Below, piece by piece: positions 25,197 through 34,200 of a stretch of DNA of 64,000 bases (the stretch's first letter is position 1; each line of letters begins with the position of its first letter). A program made the translations under genes and the position numbers. The stretch is taken from NCBI GenBank assembly GCA_004555725.1, contig SFHC01000007.1, positions 30,654-94,653 of the forward strand, written 5' to 3'. This DNA is from [Eubacterium] saphenum. GTDB taxonomy: Bacteria; Bacillota; Clostridia; Peptostreptococcales; Anaerovoracaceae. Below the pieces are notes generated by a model, which was not told the DNA's origin, made no database searches, and saw nothing but the letters and a program-made list of their open reading frames with translations.

Positions 25197-26741
25197 TTAC
25201 GCCTTATGCCCGCCGATCTGTCCGTTCCGCTCTCTCTGTGTGGCGCCGTCCTGAAAGCTCGTTCCCTTCAGGACGGCGTTTTTTCCGTATTTCTTCTGAA
25301 TCTTCAGGACGGCGTCCTGGAGATGTTTTTCTTCCAGGCGGTTGGCTTCTTCCTGATCCTGCCTGTGCTTATCGTCTCCTGCTGCGGTGTCGAACAGGCT
25401 CAGCTGTACAGGCTGTGCGGCCGCTTTCCGGCGCTGTTCCTCGGTTACGGATTCCGGCTGCGTGTGTTCAGCCGTGATGGTGAGACGGCGGATGGTCAGA
25501 TCCGGATCGGCAATCCGGTCAAACAGGCGGATGACTGCAGAAACGATGGCTTCGGATGAAGAGGTCTGGCCGTGCAGGGATTCTGAACCGTGCGCGTGTG
25601 CCGGAATTTTTCGTCCGTAGCCGTCCGTGACCACCGGCCCGCGGTAGAGTTTCCCGTTGACTGGCCGTTTCAGATTCTCAACGTCATAGCCGATCGTCAG
25701 AACCATCTGATCGGTGGTTTTCCGGTCATCGACCAGATCCAGAGCGAGGTGTTCCGCCATCTCCCGCGCGACGATCCGCGCTTCTGAACAGGAATACGGG
25801 CGCGTAAGCACCTGTCCCGAGCCCAGACTGCTGGATCTCGGGCGGTAGGCGTGGATCTGCGCGATCGTGCACGGCTCCCATCCCCAGGCGTGGTCAATCA
25901 GAAGCTCCGCGTTTACTCCGAACATCTTATACAGCAGATCTTCATTATAGAAGTCACCGGGAGCTCCTAGGGAGCAGCGTGCGATGTCTCCCATTGTATA
26001 TATTCCGCGTGAAGCCAGTTTCTTCTCTGTGCGCCGGCCGATCCGCCAGAAATCACGGAGCGGACGGTGGTTCCATAGCTGCAGGCGGTAGCGCTGCTCA
26101 TCCAGTTCGGCGATCCGCACCCCGTCTTCATCTGGCTGCTTGTGTTTTGCCACAATATCCATGGCGATCTTACACAGATACAGGTTGCTTCCGATTCCGG
26201 CGGTGGCCGTAATTCCGGTTTCATGCAGCACCTCGCGGATCAGTTTCATGGTCAGTTCATGTGCCGTCAGGCCGTACGTCCTCAGGTATCCCGTCACGTC
26301 GATGAACACTTCATCGATGGAATAGACATGGATATCCTCCGGCGAGATATGGCGCGTATATATATTGTAGATATCGGTGCTGACCTTCATGTACGCGGCC
26401 ATGCGAGGAGGCGCCGTAATAAAGGTAAGCTTCCAGTCCGGATGCGCGCGCAGTTCCTCCGCGTCAGAGGATTCTCCGCGGAAACGGCCGCCGGGGATCC
26501 GGGCCGCCCGCATAGCGTTGATTTCCCGCACACGGCTGACCACCTCGAACAGACGCGCTCTTCCGGAGATGCCCAACGCCTTCAGTGACGGAGAGACGGC
26601 GAGGCAGATCGTCTTCTCTGTGCGGCTGGCATCGGCCACGACCAGGTTCGTCTTCAGTGGATCCAGCCGGCGCGCCGCGCATTCCACGGAAGCATAGAAG
26701 GATTTCAAGTCGATGGCGATATAGGTATGATTCTTCTGCAT
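25197..26741 (-). CDS. Y-family DNA polymerase (UmuC/UvrX type)
   Basis: A 514-residue translesion polymerase. The start is ATG 26741, preceded by AGGAGG on this strand. Catalytic carboxylates are in AIDLKSFYASVE and in YSIDEVFIDVT. GIGSNLYLCKIAMDIVAKHK and GIYTMGDIA mark the fingers/thumb region. SLGSGQVLTRPY opens the little-finger domain. QLSLF near residue 435 is a beta-clamp-binding motif. The C-terminus ends with RERNGQIGGHKA, typical of the clostridial UmuC-type branch. It lies directly behind a perfect SOS box and is followed by yolD, so it belongs to the damage response. Confidence 0.9.
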   Translation of the reverse strand: MQKNHTYIAIDLKSFYASVECAARRLDPLKTNLVVADASRTEKTICLAVSPSLKALGISGRARLFEVVSRVREINAMRAARIPGGRFRGESSDAEELRAHPDWKLTFITAPPRMAAYMKVSTDIYNIYTRHISPEDIHVYSIDEVFIDVTGYLRTYGLTAHELTMKLIREVLHETGITATAGIGSNLYLCKIAMDIVAKHKQPDEDGVRIAELDEQRYRLQLWNHRPLRDFWRIGRRTEKKLASRGIYTMGDIARCSLGAPGDFYNEDLLYKMFGVNAELLIDHAWGWEPCTIAQIHAYRPRSSSLGSGQVLTRPYSCSEARIVAREMAEHLALDLVDDRKTTDQMVLTIGYDVENLKRPVNGKLYRGPVVTDGYGRKIPAHAHGSESLHGQTSSSEAIVSAVIRLFDRIADPDLTIRRLTITAEHTQPESVTEEQRRKAAAQPVQLSLFDTAAGDDKHRQDQEEANRLEEKHLQDAVLKIQKKYGKNAVLKGTSFQDGATQRERNGQIGGHKA

Positions 26742-26755
26742 GACTTCCTCCTGAC

Positions 26756-26786
26756 TTGACGCGAACATATGTTTGATGGTATTATA
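26756..26786. promoter_or_regulatory. SOS box within divergent umuC/rarA promoters
   Basis: CGAACATATGTTTG (26762-26775) matches the Gram-positive LexA/DinR consensus CGAACRNRYGTTYG at every position. For rarA, TTGACG (26756-26761) and TATTAT (26780-26785) flank it with an 18-bp spacer. For umuC, TATAAT reads on the minus strand at 26781-26786 with TGTACA 17 bp upstream. One LexA site can therefore repress both directions. Confidence 0.85.
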
Positions 26787-26840
26787 TCAGAAACACCGGA
26801 TTCTGTACAGCTTGATTTTCAGATCGTGTCGGAGGCAGTA

Positions 26841-28187
26841 ATGAGGCAGGTAAACATGTTTGAGAATACGGGAAGAGAGGAGCCGCTTGCGGCGAGGCTG
26901 CGTCCGCGTACACTGGATGAGTACGCCGGACAGCAGCATCTGGTCGGGAAGGGAAAGGCGCTTCGGCGGATGATCGAGAATGACCAGGTCAGTTCCATGA
27001 TTTTCTGGGGGCCGCCGGGAGTGGGGAAGACTACCCTGGCGCAGATCATCGCCCGCCAGACCCGTGCGGAATTCATGAATTTCTCAGCGGTTACCAGCGG
27101 GATCCGCGAAATCCGGCAGGTCATGAAAGAGGCTGAGCAGAACCATAGTTTCGGCGGTCGGACCATCGTATTTGTCGATGAAATCCACCGTTTTAACAAG
27201 GCGCAGCAGGACGCATTTCTGCCGTTTGTCGAGCGCGGGACGATTATTCTGATCGGAGCGACGACCGAGAATCCGTCTTTTGAGGTGAACGGCGCGCTGC
27301 TGTCCCGCTGCCGCGTTTTTATGCTCCATCCTCTGACAAAAGATGATGTGCAAGGCATTCTCCGGCGCGCGTTATATGATCCGCGCGGATACGGCTCCGG
27401 CGACGGAAAGACCACCCGCGTCCGGATTTCCGATGACCTTCTGGGACAAATCGCGGTTTTTGCCAACGGGGACGCGAGAAACGCCCTGTCCGTTCTGGAG
27501 ATGGCCGTTCTGAATGGAGAGGAAGAGGAGGACGGATCTGTTACCGTAATCCGTCAGACCGTCGAGCAGTGCACCGGAAAAAAGATGCTGCTGTATGACA
27601 AGCACGGAGAGGAACACTATAATCTGATTTCCGCGCTCCATAAGTCTATGCGCAATTCTGATCCGGATGCGGCGGTATACTGGCTTGCGCGGATGCTGGA
27701 GGCCGGGGAGGATCCCTTGTATGTGGCCAGGCGGATTGTGCGTTTTGCCAGCGAAGACGTGGGAATGGCCGATCCGGGTGCCCTGCGCACCGCCGTCGCC
27801 GCTTACCAGGCCTGCCATTACATCGGCATGCCGGAATGCAGCGTGCATCTGACGGAGGCGGTTGTGTATCTGTCCCTTGCGCCGAAGTCCAACGCGCTGT
27901 ATGTGGCCTATGAGAAAGCAAAGAAGGACGCCCTGGAAGATCTGGCGGAACCGGTGCCGATGAACATCCGGAACGGAGTGACCAGCCTCATGAAGCAGGA
28001 GGGCTACGGAAGCGGGTACCAGTACGCGCACGACACCGAGGAGAAGCTGACGGACATGCAGTGCCTGCCGGACAAGCTGGAGGGAACCGTATACTATAAC
28101 CCGACGGAACAGGGCCTGGAAAAGAAATATAAGGAGCGGCTGGAAGCGATCAAGAAATGGAAAGCAGAGAAGCGAAAGCATCAGTAA
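26841..28187 (+). CDS. rarA: Replication-associated recombination protein A
   Basis: A 448-residue AAA+ ATPase (RarA/MgsA/WRNIP1 family) that acts at stalled replication forks. ATG 26841 is used because the promoter's -10 lies at 26780-26785, which excludes the in-frame ATG at 26769, and GGAGGCAG is just upstream. Family marks are LAARLRPRTLDEYAGQQHL, Walker A FWGPPGVGKTTLAQ, Walker B VFVDEIHRFNKAQQDA, sensor 1 IGATTENPSFE and the C-terminal YWLARMLEAGEDPLYVARR. The SOS box in the promoter places it in the DNA-damage regulon together with umuC-yolD. Confidence 0.93.
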   Translation: MRQVNMFENTGREEPLAARLRPRTLDEYAGQQHLVGKGKALRRMIENDQVSSMIFWGPPGVGKTTLAQIIARQTRAEFMNFSAVTSGIREIRQVMKEAEQNHSFGGRTIVFVDEIHRFNKAQQDAFLPFVERGTIILIGATTENPSFEVNGALLSRCRVFMLHPLTKDDVQGILRRALYDPRGYGSGDGKTTRVRISDDLLGQIAVFANGDARNALSVLEMAVLNGEEEEDGSVTVIRQTVEQCTGKKMLLYDKHGEEHYNLISALHKSMRNSDPDAAVYWLARMLEAGEDPLYVARRIVRFASEDVGMADPGALRTAVAAYQACHYIGMPECSVHLTEAVVYLSLAPKSNALYVAYEKAKKDALEDLAEPVPMNIRNGVTSLMKQEGYGSGYQYAHDTEEKLTDMQCLPDKLEGTVYYNPTEQGLEKKYKERLEAIKKWKAEKRKHQ

Positions 28188-28237
28188 ACCATGCAGGCGG
28201 AGAACGTTCAGACTGCAGAAATTAAGGTGATCGGGTG

Positions 28238-28255
28238 CAGTTTCTTAAGAAACTG
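28238..28255. other. 18-bp perfect palindrome after rarA
   Basis: CAGTTTCTTAAGAAACTG is an exact palindrome in the 332-bp gap between rarA and the NlpC/P60 gene. It has no loop and no U-tract, so a protein-binding site is likelier than a terminator. The rest of the gap, apart from the promoter at 28393-28421, shows nothing clear. Confidence 0.4.
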
Positions 28256-28392
28256 GATTCGCTTTGGAATACTGTGGGAGGATTATGCGAGAGTGTTGAA
28301 ATTATAACGATTATATATCGGTATCTATGCGATTTGCGGGCTGCTTGAATGTGAAAGAAATGTGAAGATCTAAAGAAAACCTAAGAATTCCG

Positions 28393-28421
28393 TTGACTTC
28401 TTAATAAAAATTAAGTAGTAT
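28393..28421 (+). promoter_or_regulatory. Promoter of the NlpC/P60 gene
   Basis: TTGACT (28393-28398) and TAGTAT (28416-28421) with a 17-bp spacer. The leader from about 28428 contains a CACGGGA/TCCCGTG hairpin (28435-28468) before the ribosome site. Confidence 0.6.
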
Positions 28422-28519
28422 AGGAACAGTTGATCACGGGAGAGTGAAATAGAAGATTTCCCGTGCAGTGTTTTAGATATTACTTACAGATAGAATTAAG
28501 AAGATAAAGGAGTTCACGA

Positions 28520-29533
28520 ATGTATAATCGCAAGGTAAAGTCAAATCGCAGAAAGAACGCAGCTGTATGTCTCGGCGTCGCCGCTCTTTTAACGGCGGGA
28601 ACGGCTTTCCTCGGGGTATCATCCGGAAGGACGGCCGTATATGCAGATACCGGAAACAGCAGTACTGTTTCCAAGGTTGTAGCCAGCAATGGAGAGAAAA
28701 GCACTACATACTATGTAGCGACGGATAAATCCTCCAGCGAGCTGAAAGATGAAATTAAGAATCAGATCAAAGAAGACGATTCCAGTGTAAAGTCCGTAAC
28801 ATTCAGCAGTGACAGTTCCCTGGAGGTGAGAAGCTCCGGACTGAGTAAATCCAGCGTGGCAAGCAGCGGAAACGATGTCGATACAGAATCCGAGTTCTGT
28901 GACAGCGTCGTAGAGGATAACGCAATGGACACAACGATTGTATCGACAGAGACCAAGACCACGTCCATTCCGTATGATACCGTAACCAAGACCAGCTCTG
29001 CGATGAGAAAGACCACAAAGAAAGTCACCGGAGGAGTCAAGGGAAAGACGGTCAAAACTTATGAAGTGACCACTACAAACGGAGAGACCACAGACAAGGA
29101 ACTGGTTTCCACCAAAACCACGCAGCCGAAAACCAAGGTTGTAACCAAGGGAACCGGATCGGTAGCGGTCAGAACCGGAAAAACTTACAGCGGTACAAGC
29201 GGAAAGGAAATCGCCAATTACGCCAAGAAGTTCGTCGGAAACCCGTATCGCTGGGGCGGAACAAGCCTGACGAACGGAGCCGACTGTTCCGGATTCATTT
29301 ACTCCGTATACCGCCATTTTGGCCTGAACGTAGCCAGAATCCCGTCCACAGCAGGCAAGCGTGTATCCCTGAGCAATCTGAAGCCGGGAGATATTATCCT
29401 GTACAGCGGACATTTCTCCATGTACGTTGGAAACGGCAAGGTCGTGCATGCCATCAACTACCAGTACGGCATCCGTGTTACCTCGCTGAACTGGGGAAAG
29501 ACCGCGCGCTCCGCGAGAAGAGTCGTAAAATAG
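28520..29533 (+). CDS. Secreted NlpC/P60 peptidoglycan hydrolase with G5-like domain
   Basis: A 337-residue secreted wall hydrolase. AAAGGAGTTCACGA precedes the ATG. The N-terminus has a basic region and a hydrophobic core (CLGVAALLTAGTAFLGVSS) with probable cleavage after VYADT-like sequence near residue 43. Residues about 45-140 are Ser/Thr-rich. About 145-215 resemble a G5 domain (TTSIPYDTVTKTSS ... KTYEVTTTNGE). The C-terminal 110 residues are NlpC/P60: catalytic Cys in ADCSGFIYSV, His in GHFSMYVG and third polar residue in VHAIN. It should cut peptide cross-links or stems in the cell wall. A strong terminator follows. Confidence 0.88.
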   Translation: MYNRKVKSNRRKNAAVCLGVAALLTAGTAFLGVSSGRTAVYADTGNSSTVSKVVASNGEKSTTYYVATDKSSSELKDEIKNQIKEDDSSVKSVTFSSDSSLEVRSSGLSKSSVASSGNDVDTESEFCDSVVEDNAMDTTIVSTETKTTSIPYDTVTKTSSAMRKTTKKVTGGVKGKTVKTYEVTTTNGETTDKELVSTKTTQPKTKVVTKGTGSVAVRTGKTYSGTSGKEIANYAKKFVGNPYRWGGTSLTNGADCSGFIYSVYRHFGLNVARIPSTAGKRVSLSNLKPGDIILYSGHFSMYVGNGKVVHAINYQYGIRVTSLNWGKTARSARRVVK

Positions 29534-29576
29534 CGGCTGGATTTTAACGAATTGAACATCACATAGTAAACGGTCC

Positions 29577-29623
29577 ATCCGGGAGAACCCTGCAGATTGA
29601 TGCAGGATTCTCCCGGATTTTTT
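29577..29623 (+). terminator. Terminator after the NlpC/P60 gene
   Basis: ATCCGGGAGAA with TTCTCCCGGAT as outer stem and CCTGCA/TGCAGG inside, followed by TTTTTT. Confidence 0.9.
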
Positions 29624-29690
29624 GGGTTTCATCACTTTAAAGTGTTGAATTTCCAATGCATCGCAGCGATAATCATACTTTTGCGCTTGG

Positions 29691-29719
29691 TTGAAAACAA
29701 CTGCAGAATCAGTTACTAT
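29691..29719 (+). promoter_or_regulatory. Promoter of the cysteine desulfidase-family gene
   Basis: TTGAAA (29691-29696) and TACTAT (29714-29719) with 17 bp between. The leader of about 190 nt carries two hairpins, ACGGAAT/ATTCCGT (29734-29755) and GCAAGGGA/TCCCTTGC (29813-29837), without a U-tract. Confidence 0.5.
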
Positions 29720-29915
29720 GTGCCTGCGTTTAGGACGGAATCCCTGCTGATTCCGTGTTAAAGAACATATGTTTATTTATAGAATTTGTTTTTGCAGACA
29801 AAAAATACAGGTGCAAGGGAGCAGGAGTTTCCCTTGCGGGTGAATTTTGTCGGAAATACATAAAAAGTACAAGAAATGAGAAGCTGAATTGGAAGGCTGA
29901 ATCGTAGGGAAACGG

Positions 29916-31208
29916 ATGGGCAGAAGTATGGATGAGAAGAAGTATCAGCAGTACGTGAATATTCTGAAGGAAGAGCTGGTTCCGGCCATGGGATGCACGG
30001 AGCCGATTGCAGTTGCGTATGCGGCGGCGCTGGCGCGGAAGACGCTGGGGCAGGTGCCGGAGCGCGCGGATGTGATCGTCAGCGGAAACATCATTAAGAA
30101 CGTAAAGAGTGTGATTGTCCCGAATACGGGCGGCATGCACGGACTGGAAGCGGCTGCGGCTGCGGGAATCACGGCCGGTGAGGCGGACCGGGAGCTGGAG
30201 GTCCTGGCCGGAGTGGAAGAAGAGGAAATTCCGGCAATTCAGGAGTACCTGGATACCCACGAGATCGATGTACAGAGAGCGGATACAGACCGGGTCTTTG
30301 AGATCGATCTGCGGGTGTACAGCGGCGCGGAGTCGGCGAGGGTGCTGATCTGCGACCGGCATACCAATGTGGTGCAGATTGAGAAGAACGGGACGCCGGA
30401 ATATGTGAAGCAGGACAATGAAGAGGACGCGTTCCCGCAGAAGACGGATCACAGCGTGCTGAACATCGAGGAGATTGTGGAGTTTGCGGAGCGTGCGGAT
30501 CTGGAGGATGTGAAGGAGACTCTGCAGCGCCAGATTGACTATAACACGGCGATTGCGCGTGAAGGACTGGGAAATCCGTACGGCGCGAGAATCGGCCAGG
30601 TGCTGCTGGAATCCTACGGAGATTCGGTGCAGAATCAGGCAAAAGCCTGGGCGGCTGCCGGTTCGGATGCCAGAATGGGCGGATGCGGACTTCCGGTGGT
30701 GATCAATTCCGGAAGCGGAAATCAGGGCATTACGGTATCTCTGCCGGTCATTAAATATGCGGAACATCTGAACTCCGGCAGGGATAAGCTTCTGCGCGCG
30801 CTGATTATCGGGAATCTGACGGCGATTCATTTGAAGACCGGGATCGGCTGTCTGTCGGCGTACTGCGGAGCGACCAGTGCAGGCGCAGGCGCGGCGGCCG
30901 GAATTACGTACCTGTACGGCGGCGGTCTGGAAGAAATTTCTCATACCATTGTGAACACGCTGGCGATCAATTCCGGTGTCGTCTGCGACGGCGCCAAGGC
31001 GAGCTGCGCGGCCAAGATTGCGTCTGCAGTTGAGGCCGGTCTGCTGGGCATGAATATGTATAAGCAGGGAAGTGAGTTCTACAGCGGAGACGGAATCGTC
31101 ACCAAGGGCGTAGAGAATACGATTGACAATGTGGGAGAGCTTGCGCGCGAGGGCATGGCCGATACGGATAAGGAGATCATCCATATTATGCTGAAGAAGC
31201 GGGCGTAA
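29916..31208 (+). CDS. L-cysteine desulfidase/L-serine dehydratase-like iron-sulfur protein (UPF0597)
   Basis: A 430-residue cytosolic protein of the CdsB/YhaM (UPF0597) family, related to the alpha chain of iron-sulfur L-serine dehydratases. The N-terminus has ELVPAMGCTEPIAVAYAAA, the first conserved Cys. NTGGMHGLEAAAAAG, GLPVVINSGSGNQGITVSLP, KTGIGCLSAYCGATSAGAGA and VVCDGAKASCAAK follow; the later Cys residues fit iron-sulfur ligation. Characterised members release sulfide, ammonia and pyruvate from cysteine or degrade a related amino acid. AGGGAAACGG precedes the ATG. It is a single gene with its own promoter and a terminator downstream. Cysteine as substrate is likely, not proven. Confidence 0.85.
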   Translation: MGRSMDEKKYQQYVNILKEELVPAMGCTEPIAVAYAAALARKTLGQVPERADVIVSGNIIKNVKSVIVPNTGGMHGLEAAAAAGITAGEADRELEVLAGVEEEEIPAIQEYLDTHEIDVQRADTDRVFEIDLRVYSGAESARVLICDRHTNVVQIEKNGTPEYVKQDNEEDAFPQKTDHSVLNIEEIVEFAERADLEDVKETLQRQIDYNTAIAREGLGNPYGARIGQVLLESYGDSVQNQAKAWAAAGSDARMGGCGLPVVINSGSGNQGITVSLPVIKYAEHLNSGRDKLLRALIIGNLTAIHLKTGIGCLSAYCGATSAGAGAAAGITYLYGGGLEEISHTIVNTLAINSGVVCDGAKASCAAKIASAVEAGLLGMNMYKQGSEFYSGDGIVTKGVENTIDNVGELAREGMADTDKEIIHIMLKKRA

Positions 31209-31225
31209 GGCTGTCTTAAGAAAAG

Positions 31226-31282
31226 AAAACAGGCAGGACTGCGGTACGGAAGAACGGGTGTACTGCGGTTCTGTCTGTTTTT
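31226..31282. terminator. Terminator between convergent genes
   Basis: A long imperfect stem joins AAACAGGCAG-CTGCGGTAC on the left to GTACTGCGG-CTGTCTGTTT on the right and runs into TTTTT on the plus strand. It can serve the desulfidase gene and, from the other side, the acetyltransferase gene. Confidence 0.7.
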
Positions 31283-31308
31283 GACCGGGTGAGGACGGTG
31301 AATGCCTC

Positions 31309-32343
31309 TTAGTCAAAGGCAAACCCGAGCCAGGGCGGAAGGCCGGATGGCGCCGCGGCGGCGATTGCGGCCGGAGAGCAAATGTTTTCTGCGGGTGCTT
31401 TTTTATTTTCGCCCGGGCCATCCGCGCTGCCGGCGGCAGATGACGGATCAGCGTGATTCGGAAAATACAGCATGCCGTGGACCAGGGCCGTGGGAGAATC
31501 CGCTGCGGCCGGAGTCATGCAGAAGGCGGTCTCTTTATCGAACATCGACGCGAGGCTTGCGAGCAGCGCGGTGATTTCATCTCTGCTGTAATCGTTCTGG
31601 GTGACCAGTTCAGGAATATACAGCTGACCGGGTTCAGAGGGCTCGACCGTAAAGACGCAGGAAACCGGGGAGTAGCATCTGAAGAACCCGGATGACGTGA
31701 GTGTGTACCCGTCATATGGCTCGTCTTTCGGGACGGCGCAGAGGGCTTCATAGTCCAGCGTTTCCTTTGACAGGATGATATGCGGGCGGCCCGCGAGGAA
31801 ACCCTCCCGCAGCGAGAAATAGTCTTTCGCCGGGAGCGGAAGCACTTCCGGTACGGCATCGGAATCGGCGTTCTCCGGCAGGGGAACTGCGTCTGCGGTG
31901 AGTTCCTCTTTATAGAAATAGGGAACGTAGCCCAGCGGTTTATAGAAGTTCACCAGTCCCTGATCTGCCGGAGACAGAACAGACAGAAATCCGGCTTCTG
32001 TCTGCTTTTCTGCGGCGAATGTGGTGATGGCGGATCCGTACCCGCTGCCGCGGTGATCCGGATCGGTCCCGATGGCGTAGCTGATGCTGACCGGCAGGTC
32101 TTCTTGCGGAAATGAACCGCTTAGGGATTCCTGAATTTCGGCTTTCGGGAGCTTCAGGTCTCCCATGAAGAATGTGGTCAGCGCGGCGCGGACATCTTCA
32201 TGATCGGTCAGCGTATAGGCGAGTACGCTTTCCTGAAAGGACTTCAGAAATTCAATAATGGTATCGAAGGAATCACCAAAACAGGAATTCCAGATCCGGT
32301 AATAATCCGGAATTTCTTTTGGCAGGCAAGGATGAATATCCAT
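31309..32343 (-). CDS. GNAT family N-acetyltransferase
   Basis: A 344-residue protein with an N-terminal GNAT domain. ISYAIGTDPDHRGSGYGSAITTFA holds the acetyl-CoA pyrophosphate loop (R/Q-x-x-G-x-G pattern: HRGSGYG), and FYKPLGYVPYF is the usual C-terminal strand of the fold at about residue 130. The remaining 200 residues resemble the extended Eis-like layout with a second lobe, ending in a Pro/Ala-rich tail. AAAGGAGTTATTT precedes the ATG on this strand. The acceptor is unknown. It stands alone between two convergent or divergent neighbours. Confidence 0.75.
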   Translation of the reverse strand: MDIHPCLPKEIPDYYRIWNSCFGDSFDTIIEFLKSFQESVLAYTLTDHEDVRAALTTFFMGDLKLPKAEIQESLSGSFPQEDLPVSISYAIGTDPDHRGSGYGSAITTFAAEKQTEAGFLSVLSPADQGLVNFYKPLGYVPYFYKEELTADAVPLPENADSDAVPEVLPLPAKDYFSLREGFLAGRPHIILSKETLDYEALCAVPKDEPYDGYTLTSSGFFRCYSPVSCVFTVEPSEPGQLYIPELVTQNDYSRDEITALLASLASMFDKETAFCMTPAAADSPTALVHGMLYFPNHADPSSAAGSADGPGENKKAPAENICSPAAIAAAAPSGLPPWLGFAFD

Positions 32344-32913
32344 AAATAACTCCTTTCATCAGGTTGAATGCAGTAGCGTCTGCAGTCTATGGCAGGATTT
32401 CTTTTGCCGGATGCTGCACGGTGCCAGCGCACGGCAATGGAATAATACGGACGTGCAGACAGATAAGATCATTATAGCCGGAGCGGGGAAGTGCGGCAAG
32501 ATAAAGGGATAACAGCAAGAAGATATTCCTTCAGATGGGATAAAAATGCCCTGCCTGAACGGAGAAACAACAGAGGAAACAAGTTTCGGATTTTGAGGGT
32601 GTGTTTTGAAAAATTTCTGTGAAGAACAGAAAAAAATGTGTGGACTACGGTATAGAACGTGGTATAAAAACACGTATAATGGGTTAATAATTTGGGAAAA
32701 ATAACAAAGGATGTACCACGGTGAAGGAGACAGAACGCAGTATAGAACAAACTACATTATACATTTTCTGAATATGGAGAAAGTATTGGAAAATGGGGGA
32801 ATAAAGATTAAAGCCGCAGACGGGGCATATGCGGAGATTTCCGGCGGAGAGCGCATAAAATCCGGCTCCGCTCATGTATACTTTTATTTTTCAGTATTTT
32901 CGCTTCATAATGT
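32344..32913. other. Non-coding gap with AT-rich divergent promoter region
   Basis: About 570 bp between the acetyltransferase and Xaa-Pro peptidase genes. It holds TATAAT at 32675-32680 without a good -35 and a repeated GTATAGAAC stretch at 32650 and 32739. Short open frames here lack good ribosome sites. No RNA gene or terminator was recognised. Confidence 0.45.
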
Positions 32914-32942
32914 TTGACAATTATTTGACTTAATTGTATCAT
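32914..32942 (+). promoter_or_regulatory. Promoter of the Xaa-Pro peptidase gene
   Basis: Perfect TTGACA (32914-32919), 17 bp, TATCAT (32937-32942). The start falls near 32949, 40 nt before the start codon. Confidence 0.75.
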
Positions 32943-32989
32943 TGATATTGTTAATGAGTACTGTAATAAATATTCAGGAGGCGAACAAA

Positions 32990-34084
32990 ATGTTAGATTC
33001 TAAGAAACTGAGCAGAATCGTTGAGAAGATGAAGGAACAGAATCTTCCGCAGATGATCATTTCTGACCCTGTATCTATTTTCTACCTGACAGGTAAGTGG
33101 ATCATTCCGGGTGAGAGAATGCTGGCGCTGTACATCAATGTAAACGGCGACAATCATCTGGTGCTGAACAAACTGTTCCCGCAGACAGAAGATCTGGGAG
33201 TTCCTCTGACGTATTATGACGACGTAGAGGACGGCGTTGAGATTCTGAGTCAGTTTGTAGATAAGAACGCTCCGATGGGTGTTGATAAGAACTGGCCGTC
33301 CAGATTCCTGCTGAGACTGATGGAGCTGAAGGGCGGAAGCGAGTTCGTCAACGGATCTGTAATCGTAGACAAAGTTAGACAGATCAAGGACGAAGGCGAA
33401 AAGCAGCTGATGAGAGAGTCCGCAGCCAAGATCGATGAGGTTATGGACAAGCTCATCCCGTGGTGCGCAAAGGGCCTGACAGAGCGTGAACTGAACGACA
33501 AGTGCAGAGAGCTCTGCAAGGAAGTCGGATTCACAGATGTTTCCTTCGACCCGATCACTGCTTACGCTAAGGGCGCTGCTGACCCGCATCACATCACCGA
33601 TGATTCCAAGGGCAAGCACGGCGACTGCGTAATTTTCGACATCGGCGGAATGTGGAAGAACTATGCTTCCGATATTACAAGAACTGTATTCATCGGAGAG
33701 CACAGTGAAAGACAGAAGGAAATCTATGATATCGTTCTGGAAGCAAACAAGCGCGGAATCGCAGCAGCAAAGCCGGGCGTAAAGATGAGCGACGTTGACG
33801 CTGCAGCAAGAGACTACATCGCTTCCAAAGGATACGGCGAGTACTTCACACACAGACTGGGTCATTCCATCGGACTGGAAGACCATGAGGTCGGCGATGT
33901 TTCCTCCGCAAACGATGAGATCATCGAAGTTGGACAGGCATTCTCCATCGAGCCGGGAATTTACCTCTATGACGAGGGAATCGGCGTGAGAATCGAGGAT
34001 ATCGTCATCGTAACTGAGGACGGATGCGAAGTTCTGAACCACTATCCGAAGGAAGAGATCATCGACGTTCCGGATGGTGAGTAA
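32990..34084 (+). CDS. M24-family Xaa-Pro peptidase
   Basis: A 364-residue metallopeptidase from ATG 32990, preceded by AGGAGGCG; in-frame codons upstream overlap the promoter. The N-terminal third is the creatinase-like domain (SIFYLTGKWIIPGERMLALYI). The catalytic domain gives the five metal ligands in order: IFDIGG, SDITRT, LGHSIG, SIEPG and RIEDIV. It removes N-terminal residues in front of proline or splits Xaa-Pro dipeptides. With the proline iminopeptidase and POT carrier that follow, it forms a peptide-use cluster. A terminator separates it from the next gene. Confidence 0.9.
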   Translation: MLDSKKLSRIVEKMKEQNLPQMIISDPVSIFYLTGKWIIPGERMLALYINVNGDNHLVLNKLFPQTEDLGVPLTYYDDVEDGVEILSQFVDKNAPMGVDKNWPSRFLLRLMELKGGSEFVNGSVIVDKVRQIKDEGEKQLMRESAAKIDEVMDKLIPWCAKGLTERELNDKCRELCKEVGFTDVSFDPITAYAKGAADPHHITDDSKGKHGDCVIFDIGGMWKNYASDITRTVFIGEHSERQKEIYDIVLEANKRGIAAAKPGVKMSDVDAAARDYIASKGYGEYFTHRLGHSIGLEDHEVGDVSSANDEIIEVGQAFSIEPGIYLYDEGIGVRIEDIVIVTEDGCEVLNHYPKEEIIDVPDGE

Positions 34085-34134
34085 TCGAAAGTTTGGAATA
34101 GAATCCGCTGACTTTCAGGTTAAGTTTTGATTGC

Positions 34135-34173
34135 AATTCTCCTGATGCGCGGCAGCCGTCAGGAGAATTTTCT
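34135..34173 (+). terminator. Terminator between the two peptidase genes
   Basis: AATTCTCCTGA pairs with TCAGGAGAATT and is followed by TTCTTCT. It ends only about 15 nt before the ribosome site of the next gene, so some read-through or a nearby start must feed that gene. Confidence 0.8.
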
Positions 34174-34200
34174 TCTTTAGTAATAACAGGGGGTAAACAA

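Noticed and set aside
29762..29775. Second LexA-like box, AGAACATATGTTTA
   Set aside because: It lacks the outer C and G of the consensus and lies downstream of the predicted transcription start of a gene with no link to DNA damage.
32711..32917. A 68-codon frame before the Xaa-Pro peptidase gene
   Set aside because: It has only a weak GAAGG-like site, ends in the promoter region and shows no family features.
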